DNA from: Schizophyllum amplum
Lineage: Eukaryota; Basidiomycota; Agaricomycetes; Agaricales; Schizophyllaceae
Direction of reading: 5' to 3'
Assembly (NCBI GenBank): GCA_007026445.1
Contig: VDMD01000028.1
Coordinates: 124,001 to 188,000, forward strand
DNA: 64,000 nucleotides
Of this stretch, positions 9,644-21,462 are shown in pieces (positions within the stretch are counted from its first letter, which is position 1; the number at the start of each line of letters is the position of its first letter). The notes under the pieces are model-generated. The model was not told where the DNA came from. It did not search any database and worked only from the letters and a program-made list of their open reading frames with translations. Position numbers and translations under genes: made by a program.

Positions 9644-10647
9644 ATGCCCAAGGCGCGCAAGAAGAAGACACCGGTGACAGGTCCGGGGCCGTCCGAGGCG
9701 ACCTCAGGAAAGCCGGGCACAACGCGCACTGTCATCAGGCGCTTTCATGTCCTCCTCAAGCGCAGGGCGCAGCTTGAGCAGACTAGCACGACGCGCGACG
9801 CCGCAACGGTGCAGGAACTTGCGAGCATCTCCGCGGAGGTCGATGCGCTTGGCGGATTGGAGAAGTACCAAGAAATGTCGGCGATCGGGCAGAGCGAGGA
9901 CCGGGGGGGGTAGCGAGAAGGTGCTCATCGGGTGGCTGAAGGAGCTGAATGCGCGCGCCCGCAGCAGGAGGCGGGAAACTTAGGTACGTTCTCCAAGTTA
10001 TAGAATGCAAAGGGGTGAGCTGATGATCTAGTAGGCTTTTGGAAGTCGGCGCTCTGAAACCAGACAACTATGGAACGTGCCAGTCGTGGATTGACGCGAT
10101 GCCAATCGACCTGCACTCCCGGCACCCCTCCATACTCGAGCAAGATTTCCTCGCAATGGACGAGGGCGAACACCGCGCTGCCTGGGACGTCGTCAGCCTC
10201 AGTCTCGTCGTGAACTTCGTGCCCGATGCTAAAGACAGAGGTATGACAATTCGCCTCCTTCTTTCAAACCGGCTGCCCCTCATCGTCAAGCACAGGTCGA
10301 ATGCTCCGCCTTGCGCAGACTATGCTGAAGCCCAATGGGTTCTTGTTCCTGGCGGTGAGCGCCCTCTCCCAACCCTTTCGCTCCCGCTTGACACTCTTCC
10401 CCAGCTTCCGCTCCCCTGCATCTTGAACTCGCGCTATGTGACACCGGAGTATGTTCATCATCTTTTGGACGTTATCGGGTTCTCCCAGGTCAAGTCTCGC
10501 TGGCGCGAGGGGGGCAAGATGGCATACTGGCTCTATCGCAAACGGGACCTCACCAACGTGGCGAGCAAGACCTCCAAAGACTTTGACTTGACGCGCAAGG
10601 TTGTATTGCGCCAGGGAAACAGGAACAACTTTGCCATCTTACTGTGA
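9644..10647 (+). CDS. BMT2: 25S rRNA adenine-N1 methyltransferase (BMT2 type), with frameshifts
   Basis: The yeast family member methylates an adenine of 25S rRNA in the nucleolus using SAM. The N-terminus is lysine-rich (MPKARKKK), followed by RRFHVLLKRRAQLE, LGGLEKYQEMSAIG and EDRGG. Then KVLIGWLKELNA, RLLEVGALKPDNYGTCQSW, the acidic region MPIDLHSRHPSILEQDFL and DVVSLSLVVNFVPDAKDR cover the methyltransferase core. Later exons (10296-10354 and 10405-10647) give RMLRLAQTMLKPNGFLFLA and the C-terminus LRQGNRNNFAILL. Two frame breaks are present. A run of eight G (9903-9910) puts TAG in frame, and the GC-rich stretch near 9951-9972 must shift again to reach GGGKL before the intron that ends at 10031. 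No intron resolves either break. Confidence 0.8.
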
Positions 10648-11610
10648 TCCTGCCATTGCAGTGACGCCGGTCAACAGAAACCATCTTGTAGAGGGATACT
10701 TACTCGAACATCGACTGTAGCATATATGCAAGAGAATAATTCTCTCTGCAGCTTCTATACAGATACAGATAGATAGATTGGGCCTATGTGTAGCCTACTT
10801 GCGTTGCTTCCTGAAGGTTGAAAACCCAGACTCCAGAACTCGATTGAATATTGTGCTATTGTTAAGGAACGGCACGGGTAAACCGTGTATGTCCAGAACG
10901 AGAACCGTACCCGCACCGCCTGCTACCGTACCCGTCATACGTACACACGTGGACGGTTGCGGTCTCACCCGCGGTTTTTGTGGCACACCGCGGTGCGCAT
11001 ACCGCGGTTAAACTGTGCAGTAATACCGCTAGAAGTATTGTTTTCCCCTGTCTATTCAAGCCTTTTGGGAAGTAGTCAGTGCTTTAAGCATACCTATGCT
11101 GTGTAAATGTCACAAGATGTTTTGTCTAATGTCTCCAGAAGGTTGCTGGCTTCACAGGACGTCGGCCACAACACGCGAGGGGAACGTGTGAGTCAAAACG
11201 GCAAATGCCGGTAGCCACCTCGCTGTATATAACAAGCACCCGTTCCTCCTGGGTGGTGATTGGGAGTTTGTATAGACTTTTTATATATGTATAGCCTGTT
11301 CTCGTTCTTTTTGTGTGTCTAAGCTAAGGCAGAACGTGCATTTTACGGTCATTGACCAAAAACCGCGGTAACCGGGCACGGTATGGGCGGTTCGACGCGG
11401 TTTGCCATCTTCCACTACCGTACCCGCACCGTGAAGAACCGCCACCCATACCCGCGCGGTACACCGCAACCCGCGCCTTTCCTTAGCTATTGTGAAGTCG
11501 AACTTCAAATAACGATCACGTGCGTGCCTAATTTACCTCCAGTGGGCAATTCCCAACGCAGTCGCGGCCTCTAGCTTGCTCTCAGTCTTCATCTCCTTGG
11601 GCCTGCAACC
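10648..11610. repeat. Repeat-rich intergenic region with GC inverted and direct repeats
   Basis: This 963-bp spacer holds a CAGATAGATA microsatellite near 10760. It also has a family of GC-rich words: accgtacccgcaccg occurs directly twice (10904-10918 and 11417-11431), and ccgcggtttttg at 10969-10980 has its reverse complement at 11357-11368. Further partial palindromes built on ACCGCGGT lie near 10987-11007 and 11360-11400. It may be a decayed non-autonomous mobile element or a satellite. No ORF with recognisable content is present. Confidence 0.5.
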
Positions 11611-14341
11611 ATGTCAACCAAGCTCCATATCCTGCAATTCAACGATGTATATCGCGTACAACCTCAAAAGCTCGCTCCTGGCTCTAGCGACACGATCGAC
11701 GTGACCCAGTTCGCCGCGATGCTCGACGATCTGAGGCAGCGCTGGGCGGCTCGCCCGGACGGGAAGCGCGATGGCTTGGTCTTGTTTTCGGGAGACGTCT
11801 TCGCGCCTTCAGTGGAAAGCTCCGTCACCAGGGGAAGCCACATGGTACGTAGACGACGCGCGGTGTACAGTCGAATTAAAGCATGGCGTCTTTTGCACAG
11901 GTTCCCGTCATGAACGAAATTGCACCTGATATTTCTCTGACGGGTCAGCATTACTTCACGCTTACACAACCCTCATTGACTTGAGCGACGTGATTGAAGG
12001 GAACCACGACTTCGACTTCGGTGAGTTGTATCCTTGGATCCTGGTTGCCCGTAAGAGACGAATGATTTACTTGCTCGCTTAGGTTACCCCCACCTTTCGA
12101 AGCTCATTGAAGGAACGAATTTCGTGAGCTTCGATATAAACACGTAGCGGTCATTATCTGACACTATACATAGCCGTGGCTTTTGAGCAACATCGTGGAC
12201 AAGAACACCGGGAGCGTTCCCGCTGTTCTGCGAGAGTTCTGGGTATTCGAGCGTTGCGGTCTTCGCATCGGCATTGTTGGTCTTGTAGAGAAGTAAGTGC
12301 ACCTATGTGGGTGGGGCATGTACTCATGACTCAAAAGGGAGTGGATTGGAACAGTGGCTGCGTGGCCAGCCAATTTTGTCTATAAGGACATGGCAGAAGT
12401 AGGACTCGACCTCTCGCGGAAGCTTCGTGACCCGGACGGGGAGCACAAGTGCGACATTGTTCTCGCACTCACGCATGCTCGGTAGGCTCTCAAGATCTCA
12501 TGCTTCATGAATCCGCGATGATTCTGAGCGCATCTACCAGCATCCCGAACGTAAGGCTCTTCGGTATGTCGAAAACGTCAATAAACTCATTTGGCTCTGC
12601 AGGATATCTCTCTCGCAAAAGCACTTCATGCGCTCTCGCCCTCAGAGCAAGCGAGGAACTCGATAGCTGAGCAACACGGCGTCGATATACTCTTCGGCGG
12701 CCACGACCACCTCTACTACATCAGTAAAGGCGTCTCCTCGTGGGAGGACTACGATGTCAACGAAAATGTTCTCGGGGCGGAGGCCGACAACGGCGACGTT
12801 CTCGTTGTGAAGAGCGGAACTGATTTCCGGGACCTGAGCGAGTTGACGCTCGAGCTGGTGGACACGCCACCGGGAAGCATAAGAAAGAAGGTGATCACCA
12901 ATATCACAGGTAGGGAGAACCTCCGTTACGAGACCGGCTCTAATTTTGTGATCTCAGGAAAACGCCACAGTACGAAACCAGGTTCGCGGTCCTCGGAACG
13001 TCTTCAAGAAATTCTCAACACGGTTCTGTCGTCAATCACGAAGACCTTGAAAGCGCCCCTCTGCAAGACATCGACTTTACTCGATTGTCGTTCGCAATAC
13101 GTCCGCGTAGAAGAGGTATCTTACGTGCAGGATCAGCTCTTCCATCAATCACTTATCCGATAATGTAGTCTGCCGCCGGGAACTGGTTCGCGGATGTCAT
13201 CAGACATGCCTATGATGATAGCCTGTGCATGAAGGGTGGTGGCGGGGCAGACTTGGTGCTCATTTGTGGCGGAACCATACGCGGTGACTCACAATATGGT
13301 CCTGGTGCGTTTCCACAAAATTTGGTTATCTATTGATTTACACGAGCCCAGGCGTCGTCACCCTAGGCGACATACTTGAAATTCTGCCTTTCGAGGATCC
13401 CATCATCGTACTCGAACTGGACGGGCAAGCAATATGGGATGCTCTGGAAGCTGGATTCTCGACCTGGCCTGCTCAAGAAGGGTGCGGACTTTTCCATATG
13501 TTGATATGCCGTTCTCAAGGTGCCCTGATAGGCGCTTTCCCATAGTTTCGGGAATTCGCGTGTCCTGGGACTCCCGACGCGAACCAGGAAAGCGAGTTCT
13601 CGGCATTTGGCTTCAGAACGAGATGGAGGACGGTGGTGAAGGCGGCAGTGAGAGCGGCAGATCCACGCCAAAGCTCGTTGACGGTGAACCTATCAAACGC
13701 GAGCAAGGTGGGCGGATGTACAAGGTATGTCAACGCCAGGGCGACGGATCCTGCTTATTCATTTCTGCAGGTCGTCAGCCGCGAGTATATGGCGCAAGGA
13801 CATGACGGCTTCACGGCATTGAAGGGCCAAAAATATCTTGTAGACGACGAGAATGGACAGTTGATGAGCACCATCGTGCGGAAGTACCTTCTAGGTGCGT
13901 CGCCGCGTCGAGTACGCCGTTGCCTTACTCAAACTGGCCTACCATACCACAGGCTCGCACTTCGTCAACAGAATGTCTCACGTCGTCGAGCGGCACCCGT
14001 CGACGGACGGCATCATGCACCAGGCCACCCTGCACGCTATCACACGCGAAAGACACCACCGCGAGCGCCAGGCGCGTGATGCGAAGCCCGAGAACAAGGT
14101 CATCACTCAGTGGAAACATGCCATAGAGCTGGCGCTCAAGCACCGCCGGCCCAAGGCGCATTACCGAGAGCAGTTCAATGTCAGCGGGACGGAACATATG
14201 AGCGGCGTGGATGTGTACGATGGCAAGAAGGCGCGGGCGGGACAGGAAGTGGAGACGGTGAATATTGACGAGGAGGATCCGGATCTGTTGGTTGTTTCTC
14301 CGGTGGTGGATGGACGCATGAAGGATGTTGGTAGGAACTAG
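11611..14341 (+). CDS. Metallophosphoesterase / 5'-nucleotidase-like protein
   Basis: A two-domain protein of the UshA/5'-nucleotidase class that hydrolyses phosphate esters using a dimetal site. The N-terminal metallophosphatase motifs appear in order: LHILQFNDVYRV, LFSGDVFAPS, GNHDFDFG, VLALTHAR and GGHDHLYY. The C-terminal 5'-nucleotidase domain has SAAGNWFADVIRHAYDD, GGGGADLVLICGGTIRGD, GVVTLGDILEILPFEDP and GHDGFTALKG. About a dozen introns of roughly 50 nt are all canonical, and the frame is continuous. There is no signal peptide, so a cytosolic location is likely. A charged C-terminal extension follows the catalytic domains. Substrate unknown. Confidence 0.88.
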
Positions 14342-14789
14342 AGTGTTGATTCCTGACTGACATTTCAGGCGTCCTTGAGAACGAAACGTCCAGATTCTGG
14401 GAGACAAAGCAATGTAAATGTAGGTTTATGAAGCTGTAACTGTTGCTAGTTTACATGAAAGTTCGTGGCAGTCAGTGGGTCGTGTACAAGTTCGTGGTGC
14501 AAATAATATGCGTACATGAAGCTGTCATTAGATGCGCGACAGAAGGCTGTCGCGGGCAGGCGCAAGTAAGGAGGAACGGTGGATGATGTTGTAATGAGTT
14601 GTATGCCACAGATATACGGAATAACGATAGCTACAGAGGTTGCGTGGGGTGGGAGGGTGTCGCGGGGTGCATGGGCATGAATGCAGTGAGGTTGATAAGC
14701 AAGGTCAATGTCGACGAAAGCAAGACGGCAAAGCATCGAATAGAACGGTGTGGGTGGACCTACTGTCCGGAGATCGTGTACGCACGAAT
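14342..14789. other. Convergent intergenic region
   Basis: This 448-bp region lies between the 3' ends of the phosphoesterase and the DUF2235 gene. No gene or clear motif is seen. Confidence 0.4.
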
Positions 14790-17108
14790 TCAGTCGACCC
14801 ACGTCGGCTCGACAAAGAAGCGCGCCTTGGGCACATACGCCTTACCATTATCCTTCCCCGCCTGCTGGCGCATGCGCACGCTTCGATGCACCTTCACCCC
14901 GTGCGCGCGCTGCATTGGGATTGTCCGCCCTTCCGCGAGGTTGCAGCTGTACTTGTGCTCCCACTCCGCGCGTGCATTCTGCCGCCGCACCTTAATCGGC
15001 CACAGCTCCAGCAGGTACCACAGCGGCATGAGCCGCAGCTGGTCGTACTTGGGCGAGAGCGCATCGCGCAGCTCCTCCTCCTCTTCGTTTCCGTACAGCA
15101 GCTCACCGTCTGGCCCGTGGAAGTCGTGCAGGCCTTCCTGAACGATGGGTCGCTTTTCGGCGTGCACGAAGTCCGGGGCCGGGGGCGCGCCACGCACCGC
15201 GCGTAGCGCACGCTTGCCCAATTTGGCGAGCTTGCTGAACGTGCTGGGCGACTTGGGTAGGCTTTCAATGCGGCGCTCGCCCACATGCAACGGCGGCGCA
15301 CGCGGTGTGACGATGGGGAACAGATCCGACGGGTCGAGCCCGATCTCGCGCAGTCGGGCGCCATCGAACATGATTCCGCTCTCGGCCTTGAAGCACTCGC
15401 GTATCATCCAGCGCAGGGAGATACGCGCGAGTGAGTGCGGAACATCGTTCTTGACCGACCCTCCGCCAACGTCGCAGTGGCAGCCTGCGAACCAGACCTC
15501 CTGCACGTCCGTCGGCTGCGTCGCGCGCTCGCTGTACAGGCGCTCGAGCGCACTAAGTGCCGCCGACGAGTCCTCGCTCGTCTTCTTCCGCGTGGTCGTA
15601 TGGCTTTGGCTGTTACGCCGCCGCTTGCTGAGGCGGATGCCCCCGCGGCCGATGCCGAGCGCCTCGCGCGGCGTGCCCTTGACCTCTTCCTCCCAGATCG
15701 TGAGGTCGCCGACGGGCATGCTGCGCGTCGTGCGGAAGCGGTTGGGGTCCTTGGCCTCTCCACTGCGTTTGCCGACCTTGAAATAGTCGGTGCGCAGATC
15801 GCCTAAGCTCTTGGACTTGTTCTCCACCGAGGCAGCGGCGAAGTGTGACTCGCGCTTGGACGGCTGGTTCCAGACGTTGGGCAGGAACTTGGCGCGGCGC
15901 TCGTCTAGTGCTAGCGCATGCCGGAAGGTGCGCACGATGGTGTTCGATGTCGTTAATGGCAGACGCTTGGGAACGAGACCGACGGAGTCTACGGTGTCCC
16001 TGTGCTGAAGTCAATGCGAGGAAGTTGGTTGACAGGAAGCACGCATACCAGACGCCTACGAACTCGATGGAGACGTCACGCGAGAATGCCTTCTTGAAGG
16101 CATTGGATTGCTTCCACCCGATCTCGTCGGTGCGCGTGTACATCTTGTACGCAAAGGGAACCTGCTGCCAATTGTCGGCGGGTAGGAGGCCGACCTTGTG
16201 AAGCATTCCAGCCAAGCTGTGAAAGTCAGTAACGGATCGTCAATCTAGCCGAATATCTCACCTTCTCGCGGTATAGGCGCCCCGGGAGAAGCCAAAGAGG
16301 CATATCGCATCTCCGACAGTGTCTGAACATCGTCAGTACGAGTAGGGGAACATGCGCTGGCAGTACACACAGTTCTGCATGAGGAATTCGTAGGCATCTA
16401 TGAGACGGGTCAGTCATGGACTGTACTGCAGGTGTACAGCCGGACGCACTCATCACATGAGTATCAAGGTTCCATGCTGACAGGTGGGCGTCAATATCAC
16501 GGATAGAGGACATATCGGGTGGCTAACCTATGGCAGCATCGAGCGCCTTTCGAAGGACAATCAGTATAGCGGGCAGAGACGAGTGGGCCAACATACCTGC
16601 ATCACCTTGGCCGACAACGGGGTCATGATCTGCGGCGATGTATATGTCCCAATGCCAGACTACAATATGTTCAGCTATCTGCCCTGGGGTACCCAATTCG
16701 TGGCGCACGCACCTGGTAGTACACCATCTGCTTCTCCTTGTCGTCCTTCATGAGCATCGAGAAGAACTTGACGATGTTCGAGTTGTCCGCGTCGAACTGG
16801 TCTCCCGTGCCATCGAGGCAGACGACGAGCGTGCGGCGCTGGTGGTCCGGAGGGATGATCGTGGGCAGCCAGCGCGGGTCAACGGTCTGCTCCCGCGTCG
16901 GGACGGGCCGCGGGGTTTCGATCGGGCTGGGGGAGTCGCGCTCGCGGTCGCTGTCCTCGCTCAGCACGCACTTGCTCTCCGTGCTCGCGCGCGACTCGTC
17001 CTGCCCCGTCGACGTTGCGCTCGTCGAAGCCACAGAGACTCGCCGCTGGTGACCGTGCACCATCGTGGGCGTCAAACTAACGAGCGTTTCGTCCTGCTCG
17101 TGCGGCAT
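14790..17108 (-). CDS. DUF2235 alpha/beta-hydrolase (Tle1-like phospholipase domain)
   Basis: Start MPHEQDETLVSL on the minus strand at 17108; a Ser/Thr-rich leader precedes RRTLVVCLDGTGDQFD, the DUF2235 N-terminal motif. Short exons then give YYQ, GIGTYTSPQIMTPLSAKV, WNLDTHVM, YEFLMQN and the nucleophile elbow LFGFSRGAYTARS, a GxSxG serine. After SIEFVGVWDTVDSVGLVP comes a long last exon (15935-14790) with an AGCHCDVGGG motif that should carry the catalytic Asp, a basic linker rich in KRRRNSQS, and a conserved C-terminus ending ARFFVEPTWVD. In bacteria this fold forms type VI secretion phospholipases. Fungal members are intracellular hydrolases of unknown substrate. The frame is intact. Confidence 0.88.
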
Positions 17109-17598
17109 GTGGCGCTAGATCCGAGTGACTGGCTAGCGCGCCCGAGGATGTCGCTTGGGGTATAGGCTCAGGGAGATGGGAGGAGGAGGAGGAAGGCAGG
17201 TACGCCAAGATCTATAAGTATGGGTCTGCAACGTAAACAGCTTGCTTCGGAGGTTCGACATCAATGATGTCCAGTGCTCGGCGCCACCGCAATTATACAG
17301 GCTTGCCCGTCGCCGAGCACCACGGTCCCTTGGGCGCCTGAAGCTCGCGGAGGACCGACCTGGGACTGACTCAAGAAGATCTCCGGAGTCATATGAACTT
17401 AAATGGCAGTGCGTTCACGGTTTGAGAAGTGGATCTTACTGTATCGACATCCCCGGTCGTCGCGGTAAGCGGTGCTCCGGACCGACATACCTGTTCCAGC
17501 AAACAAAGACAATAAGCGCCCTGCAGCGCCCAAGCGCCTATACGTAGCTGCGCGTTCACAAGCACAAGTCCATACATGGTCCAGCACGCAGACTACAT
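17109..17598. other. Intergenic upstream of DUF2235 gene
   Basis: This 490-bp region lies between two minus-strand genes. No gene is supported. It should hold the DUF2235 promoter. Confidence 0.4.
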
Positions 17599-18256
17599 TT
17601 ACTCTGGGAAGGAAGGAGATAAAATAGGTGGTGGTCGATCTCCCACGGCATACTTCCCATAATGCGTGAGCATCCCCAGTCCTGTGCCGAGCCCACCGCC
17701 TCCGAGAATCACTGACAGGCGCAGTGAGCAAAGCAGCTGAAGGACAATGATCGCGTTGACTCACGATTGACCACGTTTGCGCGCTTGAGGAAGATTGCTG
17801 TTGTCAATACACCCCCGAGAACGCCGCCAATGACTGCGTGATCTTCGAGTCTCAACCGGTTTGCCTGCAGACAGTCAGTAGATGCAGGCAAGAAGGGATA
17901 GGTGAAGTCACGCACGTCGTACATGACATGCATTCGCCGCCTCTGCAAGGCGTCTACTGTAGAGCTGGAATGCCTGGCGTAGGATAGTGCACCCCCGCCC
18001 GCGGCTCCTGTGGTCAGAGGTAAGTAGCTTTATCTCTTCTGAGAGCACGTCACGCACCTATAGCACCACCTATCCATGTTGCTCGCAGTATTCTGTTGAC
18101 ATAGAGGGCGGACCGTCCGCGCTTGACGAGGACGTATGCCGTGTAGGCTGCGGGTGTGAGAAGGGACATGACTTCGTATCCCGTCGTCATGCCCTTCCGT
18201 GCCAGAAACTGGATGTCCGCCACGGAGGACAGCTCAATCATCGGTGCCTCTGCCAT
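17599..18256 (-). CDS. Small glycine-rich membrane protein, hypothetical
   Basis: Exons 18256-18058, 18007-17916, 17864-17765 and 17711-17599 give about 167 aa. It starts MAEAPMIELSSVADIQFLAR. Hydrophobic stretches include GYEVMSLLTPAAYTAYVL, the glycine-rich TWIGGAIGAAGGGALSYA, HAVIGGVLGGVLTTAIFLKR and NLILGGGGLGTGLGMLTHYG. The repeated GxxxG spacing resembles the helix-packing motifs of Tim17-type and other mitochondrial inner-membrane proteins, but I cannot assign the family. It is divergent from the acidic protein gene with only 150 bp between the two starts, so they probably share a promoter. Confidence 0.7.
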
Positions 18257-18406
18257 GTTTGTTGTCGACGCGTCTGCAGAGTTGCAAAGTCGTCGCGCGC
18301 GTCAAGAAAGGTCGATGACGTTGGGGACCCCTCGGCGTCTGCCGATTCCGTCAAGTCGCTGTCGCTCGCCTTTTTTGGATTTTGGTAATTCTTTCCCTCA
18401 ACCATC
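18257..18406. promoter_or_regulatory. Short bidirectional promoter
   Basis: Only 150 bp separate the start codons of the small membrane protein (minus) and the acidic protein (plus). Both core promoters must lie here or within the 5' ends of the genes. Confidence 0.5.
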
Positions 18407-21400
18407 ATGGCCGCCGCGACGATGGACAGCTTCGACGCGCAAATGGTCGATTTCTCCGCCGACAATGATATCCAGATGAACCTCTCCGAGCCGTGGATGA
18501 GTGATATGCCCATGGACGCGGACGACGACCTCGCAGTCGTCCACCGCGACACTACCAGCCAGGAAATCGAGATGTCCGACCATATCCAGGACACGGAGGA
18601 GTTTGAGATGCTCGATGGCGAAGGGCAGGGCGAGGACGCGGAGCTGCGCGACGTCGAATTCGAAGATGCGTCGCAGGCTATTGCAGCGGAGTTGTTCGCC
18701 CCGGAGCCAGCAGAACTGGAAATGTCGCCGCCCTCACAACCATCTCAAACCGACCCTTCACATCTCGCAGCTCCTGCCAACGAGACGTTCTCGTCGATAC
18801 CTACCTCTCATACGCAAGAAGATCACTCGTTGCGAAGCGATGATCCCGCTCTCGCCTTCACAACCGCGTCGGCACAGCATCCCACTCACTACGAGGCTCA
18901 CGAGTCTTCGACAGGGCCGAGTCATGATGGCTCTGACCCTTCAGCTGATTCGAGCCGCGCGGAGCAGGTCGAGCCCAGTGCAGAGTACTCGAATGCGGAA
19001 GAGCATTCTCAACAGCCTGAGGCCCCCGCGGTAAAATCCAGCGACGCAACAGACAATGCTACTGCGTACGAGCCAACGGAGCACCTCAGTGAGCCATCAG
19101 TGGTCGACGAGCATCGTTCAGAACTGGAACTTCATGCGACTGCTACGCAAGAAGACGACGGCGGCGAAGCTGCTTTTGCCGCAGAGCCGATCGATAAACC
19201 CGCCGCCGACGGCGATTATCGACCGACAGTACTTTTGTCTACCCCGGATCTCGAGTATCCTCATATTTACCTTTTCAATGCGCCCACCGAAGCCTCCAGC
19301 GAACCCGTGCTTCTGGGCACTCATCCGCCAACGCTCTACTGGTCGTCTCTCAGTGATCTCTTCAACGAACTTCGGCAGCAAGAATTCGTCAAGAGACTAC
19401 CCGACATCGACATAGCCGAGCTAGCTATCGAAGCCTATGACATCCGACTGACCATTGCGGAGGTGAGTGTCGCGGTTTTCGAGGGTATGCGACGGAATTA
19501 ATGCTAGATTTTGCAGAACGACCCGGCCACTTCATCTTGCTCACTCCACGACTTTGACATGATTCACAGCAATGAGGGTCTTCCAGGATACCTGCGTCTT
19601 CGCCTGACCGCCCCAGTTCCCTTCATCGAGCGCTTTTCCCGTTTGAAGGCCAAATTTGAGGCGAGCTTGCATCAAGTCGACAGCTTCAGTGGCGCGACGG
19701 AGGAAGGCTATGCCGGTGCGTTCAGCTGTCTGTCGTATATGTCCCTTGTTGCTGACCATGCCAATGAAGATCCTTCGGCCGCGGAAGAACATGCGGATTA
19801 CGAGCCTGAGGATACCGAACAGCAGGAGCAGCCAGAAGCTTCCCAAGAAATACCCGTCACTGGATCCGCCGATGTTCACGACACAGGCGTCACAGAAGAG
19901 GCCTCCTACACCGATGCTACTCCTGTTCCCGGCAACGCTGCGCCCTTTGAAGATGCCTCGGTACCTGCCGAGGCTTCAGCGATGTCCGACTCGCTATCTC
20001 AACTGTCTCGGCCCACCCTCGATGCGGACGAGGTTCATGGCACTGCCGATGCCCTCGCCACCGCCGAAACGGACAATCAAGCGACTGAGTTCGTCGAGCA
20101 CGCCGACCCGTACGAGGAAGGGGATGAAGGCATCGAGGAGCAGACGTACGATGACTCCGTTGACCAAGCGGAAGGCGCCACCGTGGACGACGGCGCGACT
20201 ATCGATTTTACTGTGGATGAGCAGCAGGATGAGCTGGAGTACGGCCAGGATCTGTACGACGAAGGCGCGTATGACGAGAAACTGTATGGTAGCGAGCATG
20301 TCACTCAAGAAGCCTCGCATGGGGTTCCTGACGTTGCTAGACTTCCCGAGAATCGTGCAGGTAACGGTACGTTGATCTCGTCCTGACGTACGTTGCGGTT
20401 GCTGACGCGCGGTGCAGATGGTATTACTGGTGCCGAGGCAACGCCAACGGCGGATAGACAGCAGAACGACGCTGTTGTGTTAGGTTCGTGGTCAGATATA
20501 TTGCGGGCTCAATATCGATACTTATGTTCATTTTCACAGATCACTACGACGAAGATTCCCATGCTACAGGCGATCAAGACGACACGCAGTTGCCTCCTTT
20601 GCCCGAGGACGATGGCGGTGAGCTTTTACTCTGATGTCACACCAGGCTTTTTGCTGACTAGGTTACAGAAGACTTTGACTCCGAGCTGACAGCCGAGGGT
20701 AGCACATATCAGGACCCGATTGTTCTGCACGAGCCCGAGGCAGAGTCGAGTGAAGGCGGTACGGGGGTGGAAGGCGAAGAGTACTACGAAGAAGGCGAAG
20801 TGGAGGAGGGGTCTTACGAGGCGTACGATGAGGCTGAGGGTGAGGGTGACTATCCGGAAGCGGAGTACGCCCAGGGAGTGGAAGGCCACGCGGCAGGGGG
20901 CCAGGTAGCGGAAGCTGTCCCCGAGCAAGCGGCAGAAGGCGACGCTGCGCATCAGCAGCCCAGCCAGAACGAAGAGGTGGAGGCTAGTGGCGAGGCCCAG
21001 GAGGAGGGGCAGGAGGGATCGGAGGGCGATCATGATGCGGAGGGGGAGGACGACGATGGCGAGGACGGGGACGGCACGTTCGGGCTGGCTGAGTACGACG
21101 AGGCCGATACGACACTCGAGGAGCACGACGTGACTCTCGACGAGCACGATGTCACTCTGGACGAGCACGACGTCACTCTGGATGAGCACGACCCGGCGCT
21201 GGACATCGGCGAGCAGCTAGAGGTGGCGTCCAACTTGAGCTCGACGACGCTCTCGAGCACGTCGCCGGTGCCGAAGATGCTCAAGTCGTCCATCCCCAAG
21301 TCCTCCTCGAAGCGGAGTCTGCGGGAGGTTGATGGGGATGAGGATGGGGAGGGTGCGTCCGGGGGGTTGGATCTGTCGCCAGGTGAGCAAGTTGCATACG

Positions 21401-21462
21401 TGGTGATTGTTCCTTGGACTCACAGCTGTATAGGTGCGAAGCGTGCGCGTGTTGAAGCATGA
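18407..21462 (+). CDS. Large acidic low-complexity protein, hypothetical
   Basis: ATG at 18407 (MAAATMDSFDAQMVDFSADN). Exon 1 runs to 19462, exon 2 from 19517 to about 20361, followed by several short exons and a last exon ending GAKRARVEA at 21462. Most of the roughly 900-aa chain is Glu/Asp/Ser/Ala-rich and probably disordered. One conserved-looking folded region spans exon 1-2: PTVLLSTPDLEYPHIYLFN, TLYWSSLSDLFNELRQQEF, then HDFDMIHSNEGLPGYLRLRL. Near the C-terminus a seven-residue unit (EHDVTLD) is repeated about four times. The terminal KRAR could be a nuclear signal. The role is unknown; composition suggests a chromatin or transcription-associated acidic protein. Confidence 0.75.
21119..21200 (+). 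repeat. 21-bp tandem repeat, coding (EHDVTLD units)
   Basis: Four near-identical 21-bp units encode E/DEHDVTLD-type heptads inside the acidic protein. Unit differences are mostly synonymous (GACGTG/GATGTC/GACGTC), so the copies are not brand new. Copy number may vary between strains. Confidence 0.8.
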
